A stretch of DNA of 64,000 nt. Source: Brevundimonas sp. (GTDB lineage: Bacteria; Pseudomonadota; Alphaproteobacteria; Caulobacterales; Caulobacteraceae). The translations under genes were made by a program, and so were the position numbers. The DNA lies in the NCBI RefSeq assembly GCF_004210735.1, contig NZ_SDZL01000021.1:1-64000 (forward strand). The letters run 5' to 3'. Under the pieces are notes generated by a model. That model saw nothing but the letters and a program-made list of their open reading frames with translations. It searched no databases and was not told where the DNA came from. Below are positions 1 to 8,124 of this stretch, in pieces (within the stretch, counting starts at the first letter, position 1; the number at the start of each line of letters is the position of its first letter).

Positions 1-2
1 AG

Positions 3-254
3 AAGGGGCGACGGCCGGCTCCGGCCCCGCCCGTCGGCCCCTTCTATCGTCGCCGCAAGGTTTGCCCGTTCTCGGGCGCCAACGCGCCGAAGATCGACTA
101 CAAGGACGTGAAGCTGCTGCAGCGCTACGTCTCCGAACGCGGCAAGATCGTGCCTTCGCGCATCACCGCCGTTTCCGCCAAGAAGCAACGCGAACTGGCC
201 AAGGCCATCAAGCGCGCCCGCTACCTGGCCCTCCTGCCGTACGTGGTGAAGTAA
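3..254 (+). CDS. rpsR: 30S ribosomal protein S18 (5' partial)
   Basis: The reading frame is open from the left edge to TAA at 252-254 and encodes the last 83 residues of ribosomal protein S18. The visible core includes [19 protein letters not shown], the S18 signature that binds 16S rRNA next to S6 on the small-subunit platform, and the C-terminus ends in a basic helix and LLPYVVK. The start codon lies outside the window. rplI follows after one base, the usual rpsF-rpsR-rplI operon order. Confidence 0.96.
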   Translation, partial: KGRRPAPAPPVGPFYRRRKVCPFSGANAPKIDYKDVKLLQRYVSERGKIVPSRITAVSAKKQRELAKAIKRARYLALLPYVVK

Positions 255-255
255 G

Positions 256-840
256 ATGAAGGTCGTTTTGCTGGAACGCGTCGAGAACCTCGGCGCCATC
301 GGCGACGTCGTCACCGTCAAGGACGGCTTCGCCCGCAACTTCCTCCTGCCGCGCGACAAGGCGCGTCGGGCCACGGAAGCCAACCTGAAGGCCTTCGAAC
401 TCGACCGCGCCGCCATCGAGCAGCGTAACGAGAAGAACAAGGCCGAAGCCCAGAAGATCGCCGACAAGATCGACGGTCAGACCTACATCATGATCCGTCA
501 GGCTGGCGAAACCGGCCAACTGTACGGTTCGGTCGCCGCCCGCGACGTCGCCGAAGCCGTTCAGGCTGAAGGCGGCAAGATCGAGCGTTCGCAGGTCGTT
601 CTGAACACCGCGATCAAGACCCTGGGCGTCCACGAAGTGCCGGTTCGCCTGCACGCCGAGGTCTCCGCCAAGGTCAAGATCAACATCGCCCGCTCGGCCG
701 AAGAAGCCGAACGTCAGGCGAAGGGTGAAGACGTCATCCGTTCGCAGTTCGACGATGAGCGCCAGGCCGCCGAACAGGCCGCCCAGGAACTGATCGAAGG
801 CGGCGCCGGTCAACAGGAAGGCTTCGGCGACGAAGCCTGA
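256..840 (+). CDS. rplI: 50S ribosomal protein L9
   Basis: L9 binds domain V of 23S rRNA near the L1 stalk. The 194-residue product opens with [19 protein letters not shown], the L9 N-terminal RNA-binding signature. A long charged helix (about 40-80) leads to the C-terminal domain. It is longer than the roughly 150-residue E. coli protein because of an acidic, Gln/Glu/Ala-rich tail after about residue 150, a common extension in Alphaproteobacteria. ATG at 256 lies one base after the rpsR stop, so translation is probably coupled. A strong intrinsic terminator follows at 863-905. Confidence 0.97.
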   Translation: MKVVLLERVENLGAIGDVVTVKDGFARNFLLPRDKARRATEANLKAFELDRAAIEQRNEKNKAEAQKIADKIDGQTYIMIRQAGETGQLYGSVAARDVAEAVQAEGGKIERSQVVLNTAIKTLGVHEVPVRLHAEVSAKVKINIARSAEEAERQAKGEDVIRSQFDDERQAAEQAAQELIEGGAGQQEGFGDEA

Positions 841-862
841 TCCTTCTACCGGATCTGAATAA

Positions 863-905
863 ATGGGCGGCGCAGGGCATGATCCTTGCGCCGCCCATCT
901 TTTTT
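863..905 (+). terminator. Intrinsic terminator of the rpsR-rplI operon
   Basis: A perfect 12-bp stem (863-874 ATGGGCGGCGCA with 887-898 TGCGCCGCCCAT) encloses a 12-base loop and is followed at once by a run of T (900-905). It lies 23 bases after the rplI stop. This is a textbook Rho-independent terminator. Confidence 0.93.
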
Positions 906-950
906 GCGGCGCCGTCTTGACGTTTTCTTGCTGCGACGCAACATTGGTCA

Positions 951-1063
951 GGCTCATCGAGACCGGTTGAGGGAACAGGCCCTTGGACGCCGGGGCAACC
1001 TGCGGAACATCCGTAAGGTGCCAACTCCTTCGGGACCCCTCCCCGGGTCGCGGCAGATGAGAG
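951..1063 (+). promoter_or_regulatory. SAM-I (S-box) riboswitch aptamer
   Basis: The stretch matches the S-box class that binds S-adenosylmethionine. P1 pairs CTCATC (953-958) with GATGAG (1056-1061). Between them, in the right order, are the P2 segment GAGA, GAGGGA, GGCCC, GGCAACC, the invariant AAGGTGCCAACTCC block (1015-1028) and a P4 helix GGACCC / GGGTC. The assignment rests on conserved-core sequence and order, read by eye. S-box RNAs usually switch methionine or sulfur genes off when SAM is abundant. The first genes downstream are a small Cys-rich ORF (1135) and a TonB-dependent receptor (1346). Confidence 0.88.
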
Positions 1064-1134
1064 GTGATCCGGCGCGACAGGCGTCGCCCCTCGAAATGTC
1101 ACCGAAGCGGTTCCCGATCGAGAGGGAGACGACG

Positions 1135-1233
1135 ATGCGTGACCATCAGCTTACCGAGTCCCTCCATACGTTCGACGTGACCGCCTGCGGCCTCATGCCT
1201 TGCGGCGGCGCACGATGTCTTTGCGCGGGCTGA
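1135..1233 (+). CDS. Small Cys-rich ORF, putative leader peptide (32 aa)
   Basis: An ATG follows a good ribosome-binding site (GAGAGGGAG, about 6 bases upstream). It encodes 32 residues ending TACGLMPCGGARCLCAG, with four Cys and one internal Met in the last 16 residues. It lies between the SAM-I aptamer and the TonB receptor. The TGA stop sits in the CTGA loop of a perfect hairpin (1224-1239). That placement, and the richness in sulfur amino acids, fit a leader peptide that senses Cys supply. This role is an inference, and I know of no characterised homologue. A secreted or modified small peptide is less likely because there is no signal sequence. Confidence 0.5.
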   Translation: MRDHQLTESLHTFDVTACGLMPCGGARCLCAG

Positions 1234-1263
1234 CCCGCGACTGACCCCGGCGGCTGACCGCCG
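1224..1263 (+). promoter_or_regulatory. Tandem CTGA-loop hairpins at the small-ORF stop codon
   Basis: Two consecutive perfect 6-bp stems, both closing a CTGA tetraloop, lie 8 bases apart: CGCGGG-CTGA-CCCGCG (1224-1239) and CGGCGG-CTGA-CCGCCG (1248-1263). The stop codon of the small Cys-rich ORF is inside the first loop, so a ribosome finishing or stalling there would keep that stem open. No T-run follows, so a plain Rho-independent terminator is unlikely. Confidence 0.6.
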
Positions 1264-1345
1264 ACCTCCCGACACAATCAGGACCAGACCCACGCGGCCG
1301 AAAAGCCGTGCGCGGCCCCCTGTGTCCGAAATCATTCAAGAAACG

Positions 1346-3820
1346 ATGGATCTCTCGATGACCTACAATTCCCGGACACCCCGGATCTTCAGGCACGCCC
1401 TGTTCCTGGCCGCCTCGGGGCCCGCTTTGCTGATCGCAGGCGCGGCTGTCGCGCAGACGGCGCCGCAGGACGAAACCACCAACATCGACGAAGTGGTCGT
1501 CACCGGCACCCGCGTGGCCGGCCGCTCGCGCCTGGACTCGATCGCGCCGGTCGACGTGGTCACGGCCGAGGCTTTGCAACAGCGCGGCTCGACCGAGTTG
1601 GCGACCCAGCTGGCGGCCAGCGTGCCGGCGCTGAACTTCCCACGCCCATCCGCCACCGACGGCACCGACTCCATCCGGCCCGCCACCCTGCGCGGCCAGG
1701 GCCCGGACCAGACGCTGGTGCTGGTCAACGGCGTGCGCCGGCACCCGACGGCGCTGGTGAACACCAACGGCTCGGTCGGGCGTGGCTCGGCGGCCGTGGA
1801 CCTGAACGCCATCCCCAGCACGGCGATCGAGCGGATTGAGGTGCTGCGGGACGGCGCCGCCGCCCAGTACGGCTCGGACGCCATCGCCGGGGTGCTGAAC
1901 CTGCGCCTGCGCGAAGCGGCCAGCGGCGGCGGGGCCAGCGTCACCTACGGCGCCAACGTCACCGACTTCACCGGCTTCTACGGCCGGGCGGACGAGATCA
2001 CCGATGGCGAGACCCTGACGGTCGCGGGCTGGCAGGGCTTTGCGCTGGGCGACGACGGTTTCCTGACCGCATCGGTCGAGTATCGCGACCGCGAGCGCAC
2101 CAACCGCAGCGACATCGACCCGCGCTTCACCCCCGCGCGGGTGCGGGGCGGTCAGGGCGACGCGCAGACCGAGGATCTGGCGGTCTATCTGAACGCCGGC
2201 AAGCCGCTGGGGAACGGCTGGGAGGCCTATGGCTGGGCCGGGTATCAGACGCGCGACGCCGCGGCCGCCGCCTTCTATCGGACGCCGACCGACAACGCCC
2301 AGAACCCGGACTATGGCGCCGGGCGGGTCTATCCGGACGGCTATCTGCCCCAGATCCTGACCGACACGACCGACTGGACCGCCGCGGCGGGCGTGCGGGG
2401 CCAGGCGGGCGGCTTCGACGTGGACGTCAACCTGGGCTACGGCCGGAACGAGATCAAGTTCGGGGCCGAGAACACGCTGAACCCGTCGCTGGGCCCGACG
2501 TCGCCGACCAGCTTCTACGCAGGGTCGCTGACCTATGACCAGCTGGTGCTGGGCATCGACGCCAGCCGCCAGTACGAGGTCGGTCTGGCCGGGCCGCTGA
2601 ACGTCGCCTTCGGCCTGGAGGCGCGTCAGGAAAGCTATCAGATCGGAGCTGGGGAACCGGGCTCGTATGAGCGCGGCAGCTTCCTGAACATCGGCGGAAC
2701 GGATCTGAACTGGGGCTCGCGAGGATTTACCGGCTTCACCCCCTCGAATGAGGTGGACGAGGACCGCAACAACGTCGGCGTCTATGTCGATCTGGAAGGT
2801 GAGATCTTCGAGAATTTCACCGCCTCGGCCGCCGTCCGCTACGAGAGCTATTCCGACTTCGGGGACAATGTCTCGGGCAAGGTCGCGGCGCGCTATGACT
2901 TCACGCCCGGCTTCGCCGTGCGGGGCGCGATCTCGAACGGCTTCCGGGCGCCCAGCCTGCAACAGCAGTATTTCACCCAGACGGCCATCCTCTACATCTC
3001 GAACGTGCCGTATGAGACCGGCACCTTCCCGTCCGTCAGCCCGGTGGGCCTGGCGCTGGGCGGGACGCCGCTGGAGGCCGAGAGCTCGACCAACTATTCG
3101 CTGGGCTTCGTCTGGCGAAAGGGCGCGTTCGAGCTGACGGCTGACGCCTATCGCATCGACATCAAGGACCGGATCATCCTGTCGGAGACCCTGACCGGCA
3201 GCGCGACGGCGGCGCCGGGCACAAACGCCCGCACCATCCTCGATCTGTTGCAACCGTATGGCGCCTCGGCCGCGCGCTTCTTCATCAACGGGGTCGATAC
3301 CGAAACGACGGGCCTGGACGTGGTGGCGCGCTATCGCGTGGTGTCCGAGGTCGGACGGCTGGACTTCACCCTGGCGGGCAACGTCAACGACTTCGACGTG
3401 ACCAGGACGCCCGAGACGCGATCGGGCGTCCTGCCGACGCCGGTGTCGCTGTTCGCGCGTCAGGCGACCCTGCGGTTCGAGGAAGGGACGCCGCCGTGGA
3501 AAGCCGTGTTCCAGACCGACTTCACGCGCGGCGCCGTGGGCGGCACCTTCCGGGTGACCGGCTATGGCGATGTGCTGGCGCCCGGCGCGACTGAAGCGAC
3601 CGACCTGACCATTGATGCGGCGGGCGTGGTGGACGTGGAGGCGCGCTACACACTGAGCGACCGGGTCACCCTGGCGGTCGGGGCGGACAATCTGCTGGAC
3701 CACTATCCGACGCAGATCCAGCGGGTGAACAACACCTCGGGCGCCTTCCCCTTCTCGAACTTCTCTCCCTATGGCTTCAACGGTCGGTATGTGTACGGCC
3801 GCATTGCGCTGAAGTGGTGA
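1346..3820 (+). CDS. TonB-dependent outer-membrane receptor
   Basis: This is an energy-coupled outer-membrane transporter. A signal peptide of about 38 residues ends in AGAAVAQ. The TonB box IDEVVVTGTR comes next, then a plug domain (about 60-180, with VLVNGVRRHP and RIEVLRDGAAAQYGSDAIAG) and a 22-strand-type barrel with a C-terminal aromatic strand ending ALKW. I chose ATG at 1346, which has an AAGAAA stretch upstream; GTG at 1322 is an alternative that adds 8 residues. It is the first long gene after the SAM-I riboswitch, which suggests a methionine- or sulfur-related substrate. That is inference, as the sequence itself does not give a ligand. Confidence 0.9.
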   Translation: MDLSMTYNSRTPRIFRHALFLAASGPALLIAGAAVAQTAPQDETTNIDEVVVTGTRVAGRSRLDSIAPVDVVTAEALQQRGSTELATQLAASVPALNFPRPSATDGTDSIRPATLRGQGPDQTLVLVNGVRRHPTALVNTNGSVGRGSAAVDLNAIPSTAIERIEVLRDGAAAQYGSDAIAGVLNLRLREAASGGGASVTYGANVTDFTGFYGRADEITDGETLTVAGWQGFALGDDGFLTASVEYRDRERTNRSDIDPRFTPARVRGGQGDAQTEDLAVYLNAGKPLGNGWEAYGWAGYQTRDAAAAAFYRTPTDNAQNPDYGAGRVYPDGYLPQILTDTTDWTAAAGVRGQAGGFDVDVNLGYGRNEIKFGAENTLNPSLGPTSPTSFYAGSLTYDQLVLGIDASRQYEVGLAGPLNVAFGLEARQESYQIGAGEPGSYERGSFLNIGGTDLNWGSRGFTGFTPSNEVDEDRNNVGVYVDLEGEIFENFTASAAVRYESYSDFGDNVSGKVAARYDFTPGFAVRGAISNGFRAPSLQQQYFTQTAILYISNVPYETGTFPSVSPVGLALGGTPLEAESSTNYSLGFVWRKGAFELTADAYRIDIKDRIILSETLTGSATAAPGTNARTILDLLQPYGASAARFFINGVDTETTGLDVVARYRVVSEVGRLDFTLAGNVNDFDVTRTPETRSGVLPTPVSLFARQATLRFEEGTPPWKAVFQTDFTRGAVGGTFRVTGYGDVLAPGATEATDLTIDAAGVVDVEARYTLSDRVTLAVGADNLLDHYPTQIQRVNNTSGAFPFSNFSPYGFNGRYVYGRIALKW

Positions 3821-3825
3821 GATCG

Positions 3826-3904
3826 CCGCCTCGGGTCCGCGTGAAGGCCTGAGGCGGACGCCCTTGTTCGGCCATGAAGCGGGGCCTGAATGGCTCCGCT
3901 TCAT
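3826..3904 (+). terminator. Two stem-loops after the TonB receptor gene
   Basis: CCGCCTC (3826-3832) pairs with GAGGCGG (3851-3857), and ATGAAGCGG (3874-3882) pairs perfectly with CCGCTTCAT (3896-3904). Neither is followed by a T-run. They may end or stabilise the receptor transcript, or structure the leader of the small secreted-protein gene at 3918. Confidence 0.4.
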
Positions 3905-3917
3905 CAGGGTGCGACAT

Positions 3918-4286
3918 ATGAAAAAGACAACGTTGCTCCTGGCGCTGGCCGCCAGCCTGTGGGCCACGGCCGTCAGCGCCATGACGGTTCAGGAGTTCCT
4001 GACCACGGCGAACGGGATCCCGCGCAATCCGACCGCCCTGCTGCGGTCCGACACCCGGCGGCTGATGGACGAGGTGAAGCTGGCGTTCCGCACGGTGGGA
4101 GAGGAACAGGATGCGGCCAGGGCGGCGGGTCGTCGGCCGGCCACCTGCGTGCCGGACAGCAAGGTCCGGATCAGCCCGGACGACATCCTGAACCGCTTCA
4201 ACGCCATCCCGGCCGCGCGCCGCAACATCAGCGTCACCCAGGCGATCCGTGAATGGATGGCCGAGCGCTATCCCTGCCCGGCCTGA
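3918..4286 (+). CDS. Small secreted protein, distantly Rap1a/Tai-like
   Basis: The 122-residue product has a clear Sec signal peptide (MKKTTLLLALAASLWATAVSA, cleaved near residue 21), so the mature part should be periplasmic. Two Cys remain in the mature chain (ATCVPDSK and the C-terminal YPCPA), about 47 residues apart, and may form a disulfide. The order of a Cys-Val-Pro turn, a helical segment and a final aromatic-Pro-Cys resembles Rap1a/Tai-type proteins. The match is loose and no T6SS effector lies nearby, so the function is unknown. Confidence 0.75.
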   Translation: MKKTTLLLALAASLWATAVSAMTVQEFLTTANGIPRNPTALLRSDTRRLMDEVKLAFRTVGEEQDAARAAGRRPATCVPDSKVRISPDDILNRFNAIPAARRNISVTQAIREWMAERYPCPA

Positions 4287-4608
4287 TGGTCGCTCGTTGC
4301 AGTGCAACGCGAAAAAAACAGTGCATGCAGTGCATCAGTGCAATCCGGCGAACGGCTGTGGGGGCTGGCGAACGGTGACGGAGCGATAGTGCGGCGCCCG
4401 CCGAGCCCGGCGCGTCGTTTGGGGTCAGAATCCCGACTGTCCTTGATCGAAAAGGACAATTCAGCGCCTGCCATCGTATCCAGTGCGGCCGGCCCGGCGT
4501 CGCGTGCGGGCCGACCCGCGACCATCCACAGCCTGTCCCCGTTCATCTGACGGCGGCTGACGATTTCCGTCCGCGATTGACGCGGCGGCGCGTTAACACC
4601 TTCGGACC
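4287..4608. other. Intergenic region upstream of dnaB
   Basis: These 322 bases hold no convincing gene. The visible structure is a cluster of four AGTGCA words (4301, 4320, 4329, 4337), one GAATC (GANTC, a CcrM-type methylation site) near 4427, a CCATCCACA at 4522-4530 that resembles a DnaA box with mismatches, and a GTTAAC close to the dnaB start. Cell-cycle control of dnaB is possible, but no complete CtrA or DnaA site is evident. Confidence 0.45.
4297..4342. repeat. Cluster of four AGTGCA repeats
   Basis: AGTGCA occurs at 4301, 4320, 4329 and 4337. The first copy lies in the perfect palindrome TTGCA-G-TGCAA (4297-4307), and the next two overlap a TGCATGCA core. An A-tract (4312-4318) separates the first copy from the rest. 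The spacing of 19, 9 and 8 bases puts the last three on nearly the same DNA face. It could be an operator array, but no binding protein is known. Confidence 0.4.
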
Positions 4609-6108
4609 ATGAACGCCCTTGCCCCCCTGCCCTACGGATCGTCGCCGGACCCGGTGTCGATCGCCTCGATGCCGCACAATCTCGAGGCCGAGCAGGCCCT
4701 GTTGGGCGCCCTGATGTTCGACAACGCCGTGTTCGAGCGGCTGAGCGACCGTCTGCGGGGGTCGCATTTTTACGAGCCGTTCCACCAGCGCCTGTTCGAA
4801 GCGATCGAGGACCATATCCGCCAGGGCCTGCTGGCCGAGCCGACCATTCTGATGGAGCGTTTCAAGCCCGATCCGGCGTTCCAGGAGTTCGGGGGCCTGC
4901 GCTATCTGGCCGATCTGGTGGACCGCGCGCCGCCGGCAGCCAACGCCCCCGATTACGCCCGGGTCGTCTATGATCTGGCGCTGCGGCGCGACCTGATCCG
5001 CATCGGCGGCGAGATCATCAAGGAGGCGCCGAACCCCGAGACGCCCGCCGACGAACAGATCGAACAGGCCGAACAGACGCTGTATTCGCTGGCCGAGACG
5101 GGCAAGCCGTCGTCCGGTTTCGTCAGCTTCTCGGCCGCGCTGGCCGGCGCCGTCGAAATGGCGGGCGAGGCGTATCAGCGCGAGGGCAAGCTGGCCGGTC
5201 TGGCCACGCGGCTGGACGATCTGGACCAGAAGCTGGGTGGCCTGCACCCGTCGGACCTGCTGATCCTGGCCGGGCGTCCGTCGATGGGTAAGACGGCGCT
5301 GGCGACCAATATCGCCTTCAACGTGGCGCGCAACTATCGCTGGGAGCCGACGCCCGAGGGTCGCAAGACGGTCGATGGCGGGGTGGTCGCCTTCTACTCG
5401 CTGGAAATGAGCGCTGAACAGCTGGCCATGCGTATCCTGGCCGACGCGTCGGGCGTGTCGTCGGACAAGCTGCGCAAGGGCGAGATCGACGCCAGCGATT
5501 TCGGCCGCATCCGCGACGCCGCCATCGAGATCGGTGAGAGCCCGCTGTACATTGACGCCACCGGCGGCCTGTCCATCTCCAAGCTGGCGGCGCGGGCGCG
5601 GCGGCTGAAGCGGATGGAGCACGGGCTGGACCTGATCGTGGTCGATTACCTGCAACTGGTGACGACCGGCGAGAACAGCCAGAAGAACCGGGTGCAGGAG
5701 GTGTCCGAGATCACCGGCGGCCTGAAGGCGCTGGCCAAGGAGCTGAACGTGCCGATCATCGCCCTGTCGCAGCTGTCGCGTCAGGTCGAGCAGCGCGAGG
5801 ACAAGCGACCGCAACTGTCCGACCTGCGGGAATCCGGCTCGATCGAGCAGGACGCCGACTGCGTGATGTTCGTCTATCGCGAGAGCTATTATCTGGGCCG
5901 GGCCGAACCGCGCGAGGGCTCGGAAGAGCACCTGAAGTGGCAGGAAGACATGGACCGGCTGCAGCATCAGGCCGAGGTCGTGATCGGCAAACAGCGTCAC
6001 GGCCCCATCGGCATCGTCAAGCTGGCGTTCGACGCCAACACCACCCGCTTCGGCAACCTGGCCCATGACGGCCGCTATGGCGGCGCCTTTGCGGACATTC
6101 CGGAGTAG
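4609..6108 (+). CDS. dnaB: Replicative DNA helicase DnaB
   Basis: DnaB is the hexameric helicase that unwinds the chromosomal fork. At 499 residues it has the normal length. The N-terminal primase-interacting domain begins with MPHNLEAEQALLGALMFDNA (about 22-41). The RecA-like motor domain carries Walker A GRPSMGKTAL (about 222-231), the Walker B strand IVVDYLQL, and the H3/H4 region ALSQLSRQVEQREDKRP. No intein interrupts it. ATG at 4609 is the first start in frame and precedes the conserved N-terminal domain by a short tail. It has its own upstream region with possible cell-cycle signals. Confidence 0.97.
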   Translation: MNALAPLPYGSSPDPVSIASMPHNLEAEQALLGALMFDNAVFERLSDRLRGSHFYEPFHQRLFEAIEDHIRQGLLAEPTILMERFKPDPAFQEFGGLRYLADLVDRAPPAANAPDYARVVYDLALRRDLIRIGGEIIKEAPNPETPADEQIEQAEQTLYSLAETGKPSSGFVSFSAALAGAVEMAGEAYQREGKLAGLATRLDDLDQKLGGLHPSDLLILAGRPSMGKTALATNIAFNVARNYRWEPTPEGRKTVDGGVVAFYSLEMSAEQLAMRILADASGVSSDKLRKGEIDASDFGRIRDAAIEIGESPLYIDATGGLSISKLAARARRLKRMEHGLDLIVVDYLQLVTTGENSQKNRVQEVSEITGGLKALAKELNVPIIALSQLSRQVEQREDKRPQLSDLRESGSIEQDADCVMFVYRESYYLGRAEPREGSEEHLKWQEDMDRLQHQAEVVIGKQRHGPIGIVKLAFDANTTRFGNLAHDGRYGGAFADIPE

Positions 6109-6197
6109 GCGTCGGCGAACGGCGGGCATGACAAAAGCTTAAGCGGCGGATCGCGGTAGCGGCGGGTAGCCTTGGCTGTCTGTCGAAAGGAACCGCC

Positions 6198-7046
6198 ATG
6201 CTTCGCCTTGTCGCGCTGTCTGTCCTGGCCCTCTGCGCCTTTGCGCAGCCCGTAGGCGCACAAGTGTTTCCGGGCGATGCGGCCCTGGTGCGGGATCGGA
6301 CGGTCGATCAACGCCCGGCCTTGATGGTGCTGGGCGCGCCGCATCTGGCCAATCACCATCGCGACGTTCAGCGCACCGACATCGCCGATGTCCTGACCCC
6401 CGCGGGTCAGGCGGAGGTCGAGACGGTGGTGGCGCGGCTGGCGGCCTGGCGGCCCACGCGTATCGCAGTCGAAATCCAGGCGGGCGATCAGGCGGAGTTG
6501 GACAAGCGCTATGCCGATTTCCGCGCGGGGCGATATGCGCTGTCCGCCAGCGAAGTCGATCAGTTCGGTCTGCGCCTGGCCGCCCTTCTGGGACACGAGC
6601 GGGTTCATGCCGTGGACTGGAACGACATGCCGCCGGGCGCCATGGACGACTATGACTGGAGCGTGGGCGCGGCGCAGCGGGGCGAAGAAGCCCGCATGGC
6701 GGCCCTTCGCTCGCCCGAGTGGGGGCAGCGACTGACCGCGCTGGCGGCGTCGCGGCCCATGGCGGAGTGGCTGGCGGTGATGAACGGGACCGACTTCCTG
6801 ATGCAGTCGCACCGCCGATATTACGACTATGCCCTGCTGGGCGACCAGGGCGCCAACTGGGTCGGCGCCTGGCACGGTCGGAACCTGAAGATCTTCGCCA
6901 ATCTGGTTCGCGTGGCGGACGCGCCGGGCGAGCGGGTTCTGGTCATCTATGGGGTGGGCCACGCCTTCCTGCTGAACCGTTTCGCGTCGGAAAGCGGCGC
7001 CTTTACCGTGCAGAGCGCATCGGACTGGCTGGCGGCGCCGCGCTGA
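6198..7046 (+). CDS. DUF5694-family secreted protein
   Basis: The 282-residue product starts with a signal peptide (cleavage near PVGAQ, residue 22). The DUF5694 core has PALMVLGAPHLAN, where the His is typical of the family, then DVLTPAGQAEVETVV and PTRIAVEIQ. The late strand VLVIYGVGHAFLLNRF carries another conserved His. The fold resembles TraB/ChaN-like haem- or metal-binding hydrolases, but no reaction is established. AAAGGA lies 8 bases before ATG. It stands between dnaB and alr and is probably expressed with alr (40-base gap). Confidence 0.8.
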   Translation: MLRLVALSVLALCAFAQPVGAQVFPGDAALVRDRTVDQRPALMVLGAPHLANHHRDVQRTDIADVLTPAGQAEVETVVARLAAWRPTRIAVEIQAGDQAELDKRYADFRAGRYALSASEVDQFGLRLAALLGHERVHAVDWNDMPPGAMDDYDWSVGAAQRGEEARMAALRSPEWGQRLTALAASRPMAEWLAVMNGTDFLMQSHRRYYDYALLGDQGANWVGAWHGRNLKIFANLVRVADAPGERVLVIYGVGHAFLLNRFASESGAFTVQSASDWLAAPR

Positions 7047-7086
7047 GCCTATGGCGTCGCCGGAAAGTTGAGGCATAAGGATCGGC

Positions 7087-8124
7087 ATGTCCTCCCCCGC
7101 CTCTCTGACCGTCGACCTGAGCGCGCTGGCGCGCAATTTCCACGCCTTGCAGGCCCTGACGGGCGTGCCGGTCAATCCGGTGGTCAAGGCGGACGGATAT
7201 GGTCTGGGTGCGGCGCCGGTGGCGACGCGGCTGATGGCCGAGGGGGCGCGGACCTTCTTTGTCGCGCGTGCGGCCGAGGGCGTGACCCTGAGAGCGGCGC
7301 TGGGCGCCGAGCCGGTGATCTATGTGCTGGACGGTTGTCACGGCGGGTCGGCGGGCGCGATCAAGGCGGCGAACCTGCGCCCCGTGCTGAACCAGTCCGC
7401 GCAGCTGGAGGTGTGGACGGCGGCGGGCGGCGGGCCGTGCGGCCTGCAACTGGACACCGGCATGAACAGGCTGGGTTTCCGGCTGGAGGACGCGCCGGAG
7501 CCGTTCGAGGGGCTGGCGCTGGTGATGACCCATCTGGCCTGCGCCGACGAGCCGGCCCATCCGATGAACCGGGCGCAGCGCGAGGCCTTTGCGGCGGCGG
7601 TGGGCCGCTATCCAGGCGTGACGCGGTCGTTCGCCAATTCGGGCGGGTGCTTCCTGGGACCGGACTTCGCCTTTGACGCCGTGCGGCCGGGGATCAGCCT
7701 GTACGGCGGCGGCCCCGAAGGGCGGCCCGATCACCGGATCGCGCCTGTGGCGACCCTGACGGCGCAGATCATTCAGGTGCGGGACGTGCCGACGGGTGAG
7801 ACGGTCGGCTATTCGCAGGGCTATCGCGCCGAGCGGCCGATGCGCGTGGCGACCTGCGGGGCCGGCTATGCGGACGGGGTGATGCGCAGCAACAGCCCGC
7901 GCGGTCAGGTCTGGGTCGCCGGGGAGTTGCGTCCGATCCTGGGCCGGGTGTCGATGGACGTGCTGGCGGTGGATGTGACCGGGCTGGACGTCGCGCGGGG
8001 CGACGCGGTCGAGATCTTCGGCGCCAATCGCTTGATAGACGACGCGGCGACGGCGGCGGGAACCATCAGCTACGAGATGCTGACCTCGATCACGCCGCGC
8101 GTGCCGCGCGTCTATCGCGACTAG
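7087..8124 (+). CDS. alr: Alanine racemase
   Basis: This PLP enzyme interconverts L- and D-alanine for peptidoglycan. It has 345 residues, with the PLP lysine in VVKADGYGLG (about 34) and the opposing catalytic tyrosine in CGAGYADG (about 260). The barrel and C-terminal beta domain (GRVSMDVLAVDVT) are complete. AAGGATCGGC precedes ATG. The stop abuts the convergent Yip1-type gene with no gap, so the two transcripts must overlap. No second alr/dadX copy is in the window. Confidence 0.95.
   Translation: MSSPASLTVDLSALARNFHALQALTGVPVNPVVKADGYGLGAAPVATRLMAEGARTFFVARAAEGVTLRAALGAEPVIYVLDGCHGGSAGAIKAANLRPVLNQSAQLEVWTAAGGGPCGLQLDTGMNRLGFRLEDAPEPFEGLALVMTHLACADEPAHPMNRAQREAFAAAVGRYPGVTRSFANSGGCFLGPDFAFDAVRPGISLYGGGPEGRPDHRIAPVATLTAQIIQVRDVPTGETVGYSQGYRAERPMRVATCGAGYADGVMRSNSPRGQVWVAGELRPILGRVSMDVLAVDVTGLDVARGDAVEIFGANRLIDDAATAAGTISYEMLTSITPRVPRVYRD

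Noticed and set aside
1322-1346. GTG start 24 bases upstream for the first TonB receptor
   Set aside because: It has no better ribosome site, and ATG 1346 gives a more normal signal peptide length. It remains possible.
1193-3982. A minus-strand open frame of 929 codons
   Set aside because: It is the antisense shadow of the TonB receptor gene, with a low-complexity Arg/Gly/Ala translation and no start signal.
3918-4286. Immunity protein of a type VI secretion system
   Set aside because: The Rap1a/Tai likeness is limited to the Cys pattern and no effector or secretion gene is close, so the name was not used as a firm call.
4287-4608. The dnaB upstream region considered as a replication origin
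   Set aside because: There is no cluster of good DnaA boxes, no AT-rich unwinding element and no origin-linked gene such as hemE or dnaA nearby.
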